From contig NC_045127.1 in NCBI RefSeq assembly GCF_007655135.1, positions 23,602,199 to 23,666,198 of the forward strand: a stretch of DNA of 64,000 bases, given 5' to 3'. Source of the DNA: Punica granatum (Eukaryota > Streptophyta > Magnoliopsida > Myrtales > Lythraceae). Below the pieces are notes generated by a model that was not told the origin of the DNA, searched no databases, and worked only from the letters and a program-made list of their open reading frames with translations. Shown one piece after another: positions 1 through 12,195 of this stretch. Position 1 is the first letter of the stretch; every line of letters begins with the position of its first letter. The position numbers were made by a program, and so were the translations under genes.

Positions 1-1064
1 CAATGAAGGAGCATGAACTGTTCAAAATTTCAATGCAAGAATGTAGGGAAGCGAACTGGTTTGGTAGGCGTCGTGCGAACACGCCGAGAGACGTGCATTG
101 GTATGTTGAGCTTGCATGCATGGGCTGGTGTGAACATGCTTGGACATGTGTGAGACGTGCTCGATCGTTGGTAGATGCGTGGGGTCACACGGAGAGATGT
201 GCGTCCGATCACGCGGTGACGCTCTCTGTTAGGAAGAAGTTAGTGTTGGTTAGTCTCGCTTGGGAAGGTGGGTCGGCCCTCGGTCTACGGCTTCCCTTGT
301 CATGGAGGAAGGGTGAAGATCGCAAGTGGCTTGCCCGCGAAAATTGGCATGACTTGCCTGTCGTGCGGGGTGGGCCAGCTGCTGTGCAAACATAAAAATA
401 GATAGAATGCATGCAATGCATGAGTTTTCAAAAGTTAATGTAGTTGCATCGATTTGATTCAAATTCCTAGATTTACAAACATAGTTCATTTGAAAATGGG
501 AACTTAAACATTAAACCAATGCAATGTCCTAGTTTGTTTGAAAACATGCATGCAAGTGCAGAAGAATAAACTATAACTGTGTCCTTTACACTGTACATCT
601 CTCTTTCAGAAAAACAACAAAAGACCCACCTAAAAAAAAATTAAGGGCCGACTCAAAGACTCGATTTTGGATCGGTTGACGGCATGAAGGCAAATTTGGT
701 CCAACATGACGGTCCCTATTTATGCATTGTTTCGGTGCTACTGGGAAAACAACTAACTAGAGATGGGGGCTCCCGATCAAAGGGTAATCACTTCCTCAAA
801 ACCGAGTGAGGATCTTTGGGGGCCGGTTCAGTAGTAGAGCTGACTCAATCCGTTCCCTTACTTGGAACCTCTTTCTAACCTAGCTTCCTATTGGTCGCCC
901 GTGGGATTTTGAGCGTGGTACTTAGAAACTGCTAGGATGATGCGATGCAAGTGCGGAAAATAAATATGCTTGAAATAAATGTGCAGAAAGTGGTAAATAA
1001 ACATGCAAGCAAGCAAGCGGAATCGAGCCCGAACCAAAAGGATTCCCTAGTGGAGTCGCCAAGC
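1..1064 (-). mobile_element. 5' leader of minus-strand LARD/Ogre-like retrotransposon (element A)
   Basis: This is the start of the internal region of an element reading right to left; the rest lies beyond the left edge. Its reverse complement matches, with divergence, the leaders after the LTRs at 21540 and 63387: the block around a TTTTTCTTTTAAG-like tract, the Gln/Lys-poor spacer, and the segment that resembles 22200-22700. No gag or pol motif is visible. Short open frames here, such as the 130-codon one at 3-395, fall in repeat DNA and have no recognisable product. The assignment rests on similarity to the other copies in the window. Confidence 0.8.
1040..1061 (-). other. Primer binding site of element A (tRNA-Arg type)
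   Basis: Read on the minus strand this gives TGGCGACTCCACTAGGGA just inside the LTR end. It complements the 3' end of a plant tRNA-Arg (acceptor end ...AGTGGAGTCGCCA, from general knowledge) with one mismatch to the other copies in the window. Confidence 0.8.
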
Positions 1065-4000
1065 TATACAGACCCGAATGTGCTCTCGTCGGACCGCATG
1101 CACGCGCCTATACGTGTACGGCTTGGGATGGTCCACCTTCCCGGGGGATGCGTGATGGATACGCGTGAAAAGGAGTCGCCACTACTTGTTTATGACCTGA
1201 AGATCAAGGGCCAGTAAGTTATCCGGGTCTAGGGGTAAAGATACACCTAACTTTGCTAAAGCACTGGTCGTTGCGGAACCGGAAAAATCCAAGCTCGGGG
1301 GTTCACGTTACGTGCGAGTCTATATCCCGCACGCCCTTTCGGTACTCTAGCTTACTAGGTTTGCCCTTTATTTTATTTACCGAGTGAATTATGTTTCGCT
1401 CTCCTTGCCCGTTTTGACACCGTAAAATCGATGAATAAATCGGATGGGGCCAAGGACCCGAGAGATGAGTAAACCCATACGTCGAGGAATCGGTTCGCTA
1501 TTCTCGTGTTACGGTTCATCAAACCATGATGGCAGAATTCCAGCGCAATCAGAGACCGTGACGCCTCGAATTTACGCGTCCCTAGGTAGTAATAGATCGA
1601 CTCGATCGATTCGACACTCGGACCTCTCGCTCACTGACCGGGGATCCTTATAGATGAATGAATGTACAAATAAAATTCTCACAATGTACTCTCAAATAAT
1701 TACAAAATATAACAAATACGGCATATGGATCATGATCGGATTGCATTGGGCAGATATTTCGTTCGTGCTCACCATGAGTTTTGGATGACCAACAAATAAA
1801 TTAAGGCAACGCGGGCTCGAGGAGCCGGGGGTCGAGTCCCACTAGGCCCACGGTTAACAAGGGTGTCGTTGACTCTCAATAGATCCGTGGGACCGGTCGA
1901 GCTCCCGGGCGTGCCTAACCACGATTCACGTGCCTGATCCGAGTAGTCTTCCGCATAGACTCTACTCGGAGCAAGGTAGTGACTCAGGGGCTAGACCCCA
2001 TTCCGCACTCAGGTCGCGCGAGCTCGATTTGTGTGGGGGTGTTGGACCCCGTATTCGGTGGTTTGGGGCGTTGAATCCCGTGCAATGCGTGACCTATGGG
2101 CTCGGACACGAGCCGCAACAAATCAACAAATGGAAGCGATAAGTAGAAGTAAAATGATAAAACTGATAAAAACAGTTGAAAACAGACAAAAATTGACGAA
2201 TACAGACAAGTGGTGTATTACGCCAAATTTATGTGATTTAACCAATTATTAGCCGGGGTTAATTGGCAAACAATTTGTCTAGCCTAGGCAAGCAGAAGAA
2301 CGTGCTAAGATACAGTGGAAGGTCAACTATGCATGTGTGAGTGGGTTTTAAAAATTTGTTCTGTATAGTGATACTGCGGTTGCACTGAATACGCTAAACA
2401 TATGTTTTGAGTCTAGATTTTGAACCCAGAGTTCCGCCTAACCATTGTCTAATGTTTGGTTAAGTCGAGTGAATGATTAATCAAGATTCGCATGTCTTGT
2501 GATAATGGTAACAGTGCTAACCACCCGAGTCTACGGTAGGATGACAGAAACATCGAAATAAGAAGAAAGGGGCTATGCGAATAACACTCGCGCCCGAATG
2601 GCCTGCTCGCCTTCAATAGTGAATCGAGGTGTTTCGATCTCTCTAATGCCTAGAATGTCGGCGAATCACGAAACAGCGATGACGCCTTTAAACGGTAAAA
2701 CGTGTAAAGCGTTCGTATAGAATCGAGATCGCGTAACATGGAGAGGTCTTAAGAAGATTCGCATATCCCGACTCGAGCCGCCTCAAATCGGGCTTGGACT
2801 CGAGTCAAGGCACGCGAGTATTCTTTAGACACCAACTCTATTCGTGTTTATGCGTTTCGGTGCTTTGAAATTGTGAGTTTAAGAAGGGTGCTCCCGACAG
2901 TTCATGATTCGTCGACGCGATTAAAAGTTAATGGTTGATTTATGCAATTTTATTTAAGCCAAATGATTTAATTAGCCGAGCGACACGTTCCATTTTCCCG
3001 TTTGTGGAATTGTTAATAATTGTTGTCTTGAAACTCGAATGCAAAGGGGTTAATGGAATGATTTGCGATACAAAGACCATAACGGGTCCTCAAAAGCTAA
3101 GAGTGTTCGATCTATGAGGGCTAATGCACTCTTGGACTCTTGTGAGCCCGAAATGATCATCAGTACCCTAAATCCATGCATATTATTCGAAATTAACGTG
3201 CCTATCATGCAAACTACCTCGTAATAAATGATTGAACGAAAAATGCAATTACAATCAATTTCGAGAATCGATTTTAAACATCAAACACGGTAAATAATAC
3301 GTATTTGACAAAGTCGGTATCACCATGACTTTTGAAAGCATATTTAAACACACGAGCATGCACAAACATGTCATTTATGGAATCGATAAAACGCTACCGA
3401 CTTCATGGATGCGAGAAAAACATCAAAACTTGGGAAATGACTTAAGTCGGGGCAAGGAGGCCGGTCATGGCCCGGAAAAATCTTGGATGGCTCACGGTCA
3501 CCCTCCTCAATGTGAAGCCGAGAGCTCCTTTGGTCATTCCGAGCCAAATCGGTCTTCTCAATTCTGATTTAAGCTCGTTCCCGACATGCTTGACACGTTA
3601 TACGATGAAGACATGCACGACATAATGTAAAGATGCTTAAAAATACAATCTTGCATGTATATCGAACTTGAGACGCCTTATTGCCCCACAAATACAAAGA
3701 AAACGTAAAAGTCCTAGCTCCTCTAAGTCGGGGAATGGTTAGACCTAGTCCCGAGATGCGGGATGGGACTGTAAAAAGTCAGGTTGGACCACTGGTGGGT
3801 CGGGTTTTAGGTTGATTTTGCTTGAACAGACCCGACTGGGCGCTGGACAGACCCAACTGGGCACCCGGGAGAAAAGAGGTCGGTTCGGACGACTCGGGTG
3901 GCCTCTCGGAGAGTGCTTAGATGTTCCAAATAGCCAAGATGATGCTTAACGTCCCTGCGGTGGTTTTGGGAGGAGTGCACGCGTAGATTTTCCAGAAAAC

Positions 4001-5853
4001 ACGAGCAAAGTCAGGTTAGTAAGAAAAAAAAAGACCCCGACTAGGCCAAAACAAACTCGAATGGCACCTGGTAAATAAATGGCTCTACGGGAGGCTCTCG
4101 GTAGTCTTTGGCTGCAAGGTCAGTGGCTCCCGACTCCTAAGAGACCCCTTGAGATGACTGTAGTGGTCGTTTGGAAAGGAGGGCTTCGAGTTAACCCGAT
4201 CTGCAAGGAAAAATAAAGATAGCCCAGAAAACCAACCCAACTGGGTAGTCGGGCTGAATCGTCTTGCTGGTCCAAAACGTGCGGGTTTGCACGATCTCTC
4301 GACTCCTGGAGACTCTTAGGTCATGTATAAAGGTGGCTGATGGGTTGTGGCAGCTCAAACAGATCCGCAAGGCCTAGAGAAGTCGAGTGAAAAAATTGAC
4401 CCGACTGGGCACAAAACTGGACCGATCATGTATTGGGCTAGTCCGACAGGTTGGAGGTTTCAAATTGAAAATCTAAGTTCAGAAATGGACTTAGGGGGTC
4501 CAAAATAGGTGGGATATGAAGTTTGATCAAGTTTGGATTTAAGTCGGGATGATAATCACCATGGTTTCCGACTTCAGGTTTGCTTGATTTCTGCTTGTTG
4601 TTGGTTGAGCTGAAGATTGCTGTGAGTTGCGGTTTTCTTCAAGTGTTTGAGAGCATTTGAAGAGTGTGAAATGCTAGAGAGAGAGTGTATGAAGATAAGT
4701 GATTAGCTTAATGACTTAAAGGGTATATATAGGTAAAGCTTAAGTGCAATTAGGGCAAGGATTAAGTGATGGGCGGTTTGATTAGGAGAAGATGAAGATG
4801 AATCTTCTTCAAATGTACTGATGAGGAAGATAAGAGCATTTGTGGAGATGGATGAGTTTGAGTGTAAAAGAAGAACACTTAGATATTTTAGGGCAAGAGA
4901 AGGAGAAGACAAAAGGGGAGGGCGGCTTGGGCAAAGGGGTGACTGCCCAAAGTCAACCGTGGGTCCCACGGGCCTTGGGTGAGAGTCGGGAGGAAGTTCG
5001 GGTCTCCATTGATCGAGTGTTCAAGGCTCGTGGCTCAAATGAGCGTTCGAATTGTCAATGTGCGCGCAAAAATGATTCAAATGAGCCCAAGATTGCCCAT
5101 TTTGCATAAGAAAATGTCCAAGTAGTTTTGGGACTCGAATGCCAGTTGTGCTCCATTTAGGCGATCAAAGCAAAGTTAGCCGTTTTTGAAATCGTATCTC
5201 CTGTCTGCATTCCGCATTGGTCATTTTGATATGCATTGTCAATAAGACTGAATAATTAACCAATAAGCCGATATTGCAAATGTAAAGCCGGAGACGTCCT
5301 AAGAGTCCGCAACCGGATTTCTCATATTGCTTTTTGAGTTGCTTGGGCGAGCCGGAGATTGTTGCGATCTTTGTTCGTTAAGAACAGACCCCGAAGGATT
5401 GAAAAAATGCATCTAAGACCATAAAAACACTGTTCTGGAGTTCTAGATGAATTGTGCAGTTCAATCTTAGGATTTCACACTAAGCCTTGGGATAAGTAAC
5501 ACTGTGTTAGCCAATCGTCCGACATCAAGTTTCTGCCAAAAGGACCTCTGATTATGTATTTCTGTTGAAAACGATCTTTTCTGCTCTTCGGATGTCACTC
5601 GGGAAACTGAAAAACGTTATGTTGTCTATTATGGCCAATTGCGTCTGTCCGCTGTAGTTTTCAGGGCAATGCAGGGCTAACTTCATTTGCCGATGTTTTG
5701 TCGGACCAGTCTCCAGTTATGCCTTTCCACTGAAAGGTCGGCTTGTTCCGTCATTGGGAAGTCATTCAAGGAGTCTGCGTGACTTTCGAGAAGTAATCTG
5801 AAGCGATGCTCATGATTTGAAGAATTGCGGGTATGACTGTGTTTGACATCGGG
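1065..5853 (-). mobile_element. 5' LTR of element A, downstream part (interrupted)
   Basis: This is the reverse complement of the LTR family seen at 9448, 18075, 27435 and 58695. The 3' end (CATTCGGGTCTGTATA on the minus strand) abuts the primer binding site. It keeps the ~1 kb central section (about 2400-3400) that the chained copies lack and that LTR5 has at 61460-62520. The copy is the most diverged in the window. It stops at 5853, where the plus-strand chain begins, and continues at 30382. Joined length is about 5.2 kb. Confidence 0.85.
4722..4732 (-). promoter_or_regulatory. Probable TATA box of element A LTR
   Basis: CTATATATACC on the minus strand sits at the place where the other LTRs have TATAAATAG. 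It is followed by the TC-rich stretch expected near the transcript start. Confidence 0.5.
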
Positions 5854-6146
5854 TGTCAGCACCCCATTTTGGCTCACCTTTCCAAACAACGATATCAGCA
5901 ATGGTCCAGACTATTACTTGAGCAGGAATACAGAAAACGGCTCGGCAGAACAAGAAATCACTATTCATCATCAAGTCGGCAAAATTGAGCAGATGAATAG
6001 GCATATGACAGAAGGACTCTAGAGGTCACCAAAGGGTAACAGAGTGACTAGAGAGCTCAACAACGTCCAAAACCGGCATTTCCAGTGTACCACATGGACA
6101 GTCATATTTTCCGATAGTACGCTCGACCGTCTGAAGATACCCAATA
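5854..6146 (+). mobile_element. LTR1, 5' fragment only
   Basis: It begins TGTCAGCACCCCATTTTGG, matching the TGTCAACACCCC start of LTR2-LTR4, and follows them for about 290 bp. It then breaks at CCCAATA and runs straight into internal sequence. About 3.2 kb of LTR, the primer binding site and the first ~2 kb of internal are missing. Confidence 0.85.
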
Positions 6147-8019
6147 ATCGGAGACATCGCACAAGGCGCCTGCCACAGGCCACTTCCACAAATGAAGACC
6201 GGGGCATCCCCGATCAACATTCGCACCGGGGCAATCTCGGTTCCCTATTCACGAGGTAATTTGACATTTTCTTTCTAGACAACAGGGGAAATTCACATAT
6301 AATGCTTGCAAGGGCAAATGACACTAAGTTCGACTTCCAAGTGCACAAGAATCAAACTTCCAAGGAAGTCGGCCCTCACAAAATAGGGCTAGCAACATGC
6401 AACAAGTCTCCATGAGGCAAAGCACACCAAAGCGGCCTCGGCAATGCAAAGTCGAGGATTTTCAAACAAAGACACAGGGCACAAAACAAACCCCAACTGC
6501 AAGAAAAAAATAGAGCAAAAAGAAACGGGAAAAACTCTCCAATGAAGAGAGAGAGAAAATATGCGGGAAAAACCCGCCAATGAACAAAACAAGGCACCGC
6601 CGAGATTTAAAACTCCGGTGTCGCCAATCTTGAGAAATCAACAAACCCCGACAAAAGGGGAACAGCAGACACAACTCCCTGACGGAGACAAGAAAAAAAA
6701 CAAAGCACTCGGAGGTTGAATCCTTCGAAACCTTCGCCCTTGGAAACTCGAGAGATAAAAGAATCGAGCCCGCTAGGTCGAAAACCCCTTTTGGGGCAGC
6801 CTAGGCAAAAGCTAGGGTAAAAGAGAGGCATGATCGGAAACCCTTTGGGCGGTTGTGGCAAAAGGAGAGCTCTTCCCCTATAGGTTGAGAGGTGCAGCCC
6901 CGAGGTGGGTGACCGTAGCAAACGGAGAGCAAAACGAGAGATAGATAAAATTGCCCCCTAGTCTCTCACACATTGTGCGGACTAGGGATCCACAACGGAA
7001 GTGGCCAGATTATCTACTCCAACATGATCCTCAATTAGCCCTCCAACACAGCTCAACCGTCCAGCGCGAATTCCTCCTCAAGTACAGTGGGCAAACCGAG
7101 CATCCCATCCAAGCAGTTTGGGATAGCCTACATAACAGCATGAGATAAAAGAGCGGGGTACATCTCACTACAAGCGTGAACCCGTGTATCATTTTAGCTT
7201 GGGGCAACGTGTTCCTCAAGCTTTCTCTTTTCTCTTTGTCAAAATCATAACTTCAAACGGGTCACAGGCACCCTTTAATAGGCTACCACAAAGCCAAAAT
7301 CCTAGACATTCCTTTCCGGGGTTTAGTCATAACATTTTGGAAATGATCAGACTGACGTCTAACCAATTCTGATCAGAAATTCCCATGCGGGTTGCAAATG
7401 CAGCCGCCCTATGGCACCCTGATGAGAAGGGTCTAAAGCCGACGGGCGTGTCGAACAACTAATAGAACTGCTAGGGCATCGTTGGGAAAGTCTCGATATG
7501 CTCATGCATGGTTAACGGGTCCCTTGGAGGCCTAGCATCTAGGTCTCCGAGAATGGGACCCACTTGCATTGTCAAAAAGAATGCTTCACAGGTCGCTCAG
7601 GCAACCCGAAACTGAAGATATGCGCTTCACAATGACGCTCTTTTTACTGCTTACCTATGCCTATCTCATGTTAGTATTTCTCACATGATTTACTAGTAAT
7701 GCTAGGATTACAGGTATCACAAGCACGTAAGAACTACGGCGTACTCTGATTCCCAGTTCCATGGGATACGTAGGCGCTCATCTCCAGAGCTCGAGTTGCA
7801 CGTCGTGAAGCCGATCCTCAATAGATCAACATTGTCTGGTCAACCTCTTCCCCATGGACATTCAACATGCTCCAATATCACGACTAACGGATAATTGTGC
7901 CTACCTTTACATGTGAACCACCCGCGTTTCTCGCACTCCCATGCAACAAGGCGAGTCGCAGTTCCGAGAGTCAGTCTAATCCTTAGCACTGCTGCCTTAC
8001 ATCCACATTCAGAAGCAAC

Positions 8020-8512
8020 CATAGGGTCATCCCACGCTTCCTGCGCAAACATAGGGTTATCCCGCGCTTCCTGCGAAAACATAGGGTCATCCCGCGCTTC
8101 CTGCGCAAACATAGGGTTATCCCGTGCTTCCTGCGAAAACATAGGGTCATCCCGCGCTTCCTGCGCAAACATAGGGTTATCCCGCGCTTCCTGCGAAAAC
8201 ATAGGGTCATCCCGTGCTTCCTACGTTACATAGGGTCATCCCGCGCTTCCTGCACAACATAGGGTCATCCCGCGCTTCCTGCGCTACATAGGGTCATCCC
8301 GCTACATAGGGTCATCCCGCGCTTCCTGCGCAACCTAGGGTCATCCCGCGCTTCCTACGCAAACATTGGGTCATCCCGCACTTCCTGTGCAAACATAGGG
8401 TCATCCCGCGCTTCCTGTGCAAACATAGGGTCATCCCGCGCTTCCTGCGCAAACATAGGGTCATCCCGCGCTTCCTGCGCAACATAGGGTCATCCTGCGC
8501 TTCCTGCGCTTT
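8020..8512. repeat. 30-bp minisatellite, copy 1 (about 16 units)
   Basis: Units read ATAGGGTCATCCCGCGCTTC plus CTGCGCAAAC with small changes. Between about 8040 and 8220 two variants alternate (GGGTCAT...GCGCAAA and GGGTTAT...GCGAAAA), making a 60-bp higher-order unit. Some units near 8230-8340 are shortened. The period is a multiple of three, which keeps several frames open on both strands and explains the repetitive decapeptide ORFs there. Confidence 0.95.
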
Positions 8513-8697
8513 CTGCTTTCATCCTGCGCTTTGCGCACTCCAAGCACAACATGTGTCTAGCATGACAGTTACTCTACCAATTGCCCTTCCTGCGAAACTA
8601 GAGCACAGTTCAAACCTAGCACAACAGTTGCCTACCCTCGTACTTAGCACAACCTACGCTTCTTGCGCACACAGGGATCATCCCCACTTTACATTTA

Positions 8698-9272
8698 CGC
8701 TGATACACATCCGGTGTATCTGAGATCATTTCGGTATTGCTTGTCGATCAGTTTACTACTTTGACAGCCGGGATCATCCCGACTGTTGACCTTTCACATC
8801 CGGCATATCCAAGATCATCTCGGTATTGCTTGTCTATCAGTTTACTACTTTGACAGCCGGGATCATCTCGACTGCTGTCTTTTCACATCCAGCATATCCA
8901 AGATCATCTCGATAATGCTTGTCTATGAGTTTACTACTTTGACAGCCGGGATCATCTCGACTGTTGTCATTTCACATCCGGCATATCCGAGATCATCTCA
9001 GTAATGCTTGTCTATCAGTTTACTACTTTAACAGTCGGGATCATCCCAACGGTTGACCTTTGACATCCATCATATCCGAGATTATCTCGGTATTGCTTGT
9101 CTATCAGTTTACTACTTTGACAGCCGGGATCATCCCGACTGTTGACCTTTCACATCCGTCATATCCGAGATCATCTCGGTATTGCTTGTCTACTCCCGAG
9201 ATCATCTCGGCATTGCCTGTCTATCAGACTACTACTTGGACAGCCGAGATCATCCCGACTGTCATCCTTTCA
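8698..9272. repeat. 89-bp tandem repeat, copy 1 (about 6 units)
   Basis: The phrase GTTTACTACTTTGACAGCC recurs at 8751, 8840, 8929, 9018 and 9107, an 89-bp period. Each unit also holds GATCATCTCGGTATTGCTTG. The last unit is shortened. The array ends about 175 bp before the polypurine tract and LTR2. Confidence 0.95.
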
Positions 9273-9433
9273 CCTACGCCTTGCATGACTCCAAGCTTCA
9301 ACTTCATTCTTCCCAACACAATCGAAATACGAGGAGAGGAAATAGCCATTGGACATGCCATGGTAATTGCCGATGACCAAACTGGGGTTCTTCTTCAAAT
9401 CTTTGGCCGAATCCTCTATCCGAGCATCCAACC

Positions 9434-9447
9434 AAAGTGGGGCAAGC
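9434..9447 (+). other. Polypurine tract before LTR2
   Basis: AAAGTGGGGCAAGC directly precedes TGTCAACACC. The same 14 bases precede LTR3 and LTR4. Confidence 0.75.
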
Positions 9448-11049
9448 TGTCAACACCCCATTTTGGCTCACCTTTCCAAACAACGATATCAGCAGTGGTT
9501 CAAACTATGACTTGAGCAGGAATATAGAAAACGACTCGGCAGAGCAAGAAATCACTATTCATCATCAAGTTGGAAAAATTTAGCAGATGACATAGGCATA
9601 TGACAGAAGGACTCCAAGGGTCACCAAAGGGTAACAGAGTGACTAGAGAGCTCAACAACGTCCAAAACTGGCATTTCCAATGTACCACATGGACAGTCCT
9701 ATTTTCCGATAGTTCGCTCGACCATCGGAAGATATCCAATATTGGACTTCAAAAATCCACTTCGATACCAAACAGATGAAAAGTGTCTTCAAGCGCATTT
9801 CGCAAATCATCTGCTCTATACAGAACAACTTTCTGTATACAAACAACTTTTCAGTGGAAGTCCAAAAATGCCAGTTTCTCGGAGAAAAGTTAATTCGAAA
9901 TATCAGATGCGGCCATGCCCTACAATCATACAGAGCACGAGCAGTGCTTCAGATTGTCTTTTGGAAGCCATACAGACACCCTGAATGACTTCCGAGCGAC
10001 AAAACGGGCATACCCCTCTTCGGAAGAACATAACCGGAGACTGATCTGACGGAATTACGGCAAACAAAGTTCACACTACATTGCCCTGAAAACTCTAGCG
10101 GACATTCGCAATTGGGAAAAACAGACAGCAAAACCCTTCTCGGTTTCCCGAGTAACCTCCGAGGAGCACAAAAGACCATTTTCAGTGGAAATCGATATCC
10201 GGAGGTCCTCTTTGAAGAAACTTGACGCCGGATGCTTACCTTATACAATGCTAGCCTTCTCAAGGCTTAATGTGGAATCGTCGGAATGAATCACATAACT
10301 CATCTAGACCCCCCGAGTAGTGCTTTAAGGGTCTCAGATGCACTTTTCATTTCCTTAGAGGCCCAATCTCGGCAAATAGAGAACACAGTGATCTCCGGAT
10401 CGCCCAAGAAACTCAGAAAGCACTCTGAGAAATCCAGTTTCGACCTCCTAGGACATCTCTGGCTCCATATTTGCATTTATCGGCTTAAGGGTCAAGTGCC
10501 CACGTAATTTGACAATTTATGTCAAAATGACCGACGTGGGATGCAGATACAAGATATGCTGTCAGAAGTGGGTAACCTCGCTCTGAATGCGTAAAAGGAG
10601 CAACACCGGCTTCCGAGTCTCATATAGACATTTGGCAATTTCTCACGGAAAATGTCAATCTCGGACTCATTAAATCTGTTTCCTCGCGTATATCGATAAC
10701 TCAACATTCAGTTCGAACCACGAGCTTCGAATGTGCTATCAATCGAGACTCGAGCTTTTTCCCGGTTTCTCCTCTTCGGTCGTGAGACCCACGGGCTGTC
10801 CAAGATGAGTCACCCTTTGCTCTAGAAGCTTCTTCTTCTTCTTCAATGTAAGAAGCCAACTTGCCCTCTCTTAGCCAAAATATCTTGGAGAGGTTGAAGA
10901 CAACACTCAACTCCTCATCAATGCTCTTGGATCATCTTCATCAAGAACACTTGGTCCACATTCATCCTCATCCTCATTAGGCAAACTGAAATTTGCTAAT
11001 GGGAGGCTTAAGTGTGCTTAGCTTTGCTTAATTGCCCATTAGCTTTGCC

Positions 11050-11058
11050 TATAAATAG
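11050..11058 (+). promoter_or_regulatory. TATA box of LTR2
   Basis: TATAAATAG in the context GCCTATAAATAGCCCC, conserved in LTR3, LTR4 and LTR5. The CTCTCTCC-rich stretch at 11095-11110 is a plausible transcript start region (U3/R border). Confidence 0.7.
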
Positions 11059-12112
11059 CCCCAAAGTGATTAACCTAATCACTTCTCCTCTTGCACACTC
11101 TCTCCAAGCTTTCTCCCTCAAGAAAAGCACTCAACTCCTTAGCCAAAACCAGCAAACTTCAACACTTCAAAACCAAGAGAGAAAAACCGAAGAAAACCCG
11201 AAGAAAGCTTTGAGTTTCTTAAGTCGGAAGCCGATGTTCATCATCTCGACTTAAGTTCAAAAATTCTTAAACTCCATGGACCACATGTTTTGGATCCAAT
11301 GAGTTCATTTATGAACTTACATTTTTGGTTTGAAGTCATTTGCTCATCATTTCAGGTTGATTTCTTCATTTCGGGCGAAGACCGTGCTCTCGGGTGAACA
11401 GTACCCGCGCACAGCCACGCGCCCGAGCACCTTCCCACGCTCCTGATCCACTACCGCGCCCGTGCATGCTCGCGCACGCCTAGCCGCGCGCCCATCCTTG
11501 CCCGAACGTGCATCCTTTGCACCCGAGCACCCTTCCAAGCGTTCAACCGAGTCATCCGACTCTCGAACACTTCCCCAACTCTTTCCTCATATCCCGAGGC
11601 TAGGTAAATCACTCTTGACTTAGAGGAGTTAGGGCTTTTTACATTTATTGCATGTTCATGGAGTTATATGGTGTACAAATCATGTTCACTTGCAACACTT
11701 CATTTTTATGCATTTTTACATTATATCATGCATGTTTATCCTTGATTAACATGTCAACATATCGGGAAACACTTGGATCGTAGTTAAGAAGAACATCCCG
11801 GCCCGGGAAAGGCAAAGAGCTCACGGGTTACACTCCAAAAGAGGTGGCCGAATGCTCTCTTGCCCTTTTCGGGTAAGTAACGATCTTCTTGACCCGATCC
11901 AAGTTCGATTCTCGAGTTTCATTGTATTTTCCACGTGCATGAAGTCGGTATTATTTTATCGATTCCATACATAACATATTTGTGCAAGCTTGTATGTTTA
12001 AATGCGTTTTTGCAAAATCATGACAATACTGCCTTTATAAAATACGTGTTATTTATCATGTTTAAAGTTTGTCCATACGAGTCGAACCCGACCCATAGGA
12101 CGCATTGCACTT

Positions 12113-12195
12113 AGGGTCCAATGCCCTATTCATCGATCACAGGGTTCAACGCCTTGATCAACACTCACAGAGTCCAACGCCATGTTCAGTGAGAG
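12113..12195 (+). repeat. 28-bp triple repeat in LTR2
   Basis: AGGGTCCAATGCCCT, AGGGTTCAACGCC and AGAGTCCAACGCC start at 12113, 12141 and 12169. AGGG and CCCT arms frame the first unit, while mutations spoil the arms in the others. The same trio in LTR5 at 62555, 62583 and 62611 is better preserved. Confidence 0.75.

Larger units (their letters stand above)
6147..9447 (+). mobile_element. Internal region 1 (5'-truncated)
   Basis: It aligns with 14897-18074 and 24222-27434. It carries the short blocks at 6171-6230 and 6530-6570 that internal 3 keeps and internal 2 has lost. It contains the 30-bp and 89-bp tandem arrays and ends in the polypurine tract. Open frames on either strand (for example 6607-6921 minus, 104 codons) recur at the same place in all copies with changed lengths and no recognisable domain. 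I treat them as non-coding. Confidence 0.85.

Noticed and set aside
7840..8233. Repeat-protein ORFs with decapeptide units (MFSQEARDNP-like) on both strands
   Set aside because: They arise because the 30-bp unit is a multiple of three without stops. Frame length changes from copy to copy and no start or domain is conserved.
8020..8512. CRISPR-like array of ~30-bp direct repeats
   Set aside because: The units are contiguous with no unique spacers, recur in three retrotransposon internals, and the DNA is plant nuclear.
9060..9515. 151-codon ORF repeated in all three units (also 17687 and 27047)
   Set aside because: It lies in the 89-bp repeat, the polypurine tract and the start of the LTR, which cannot be an ordinary coding region. 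Conservation reflects recent common origin.
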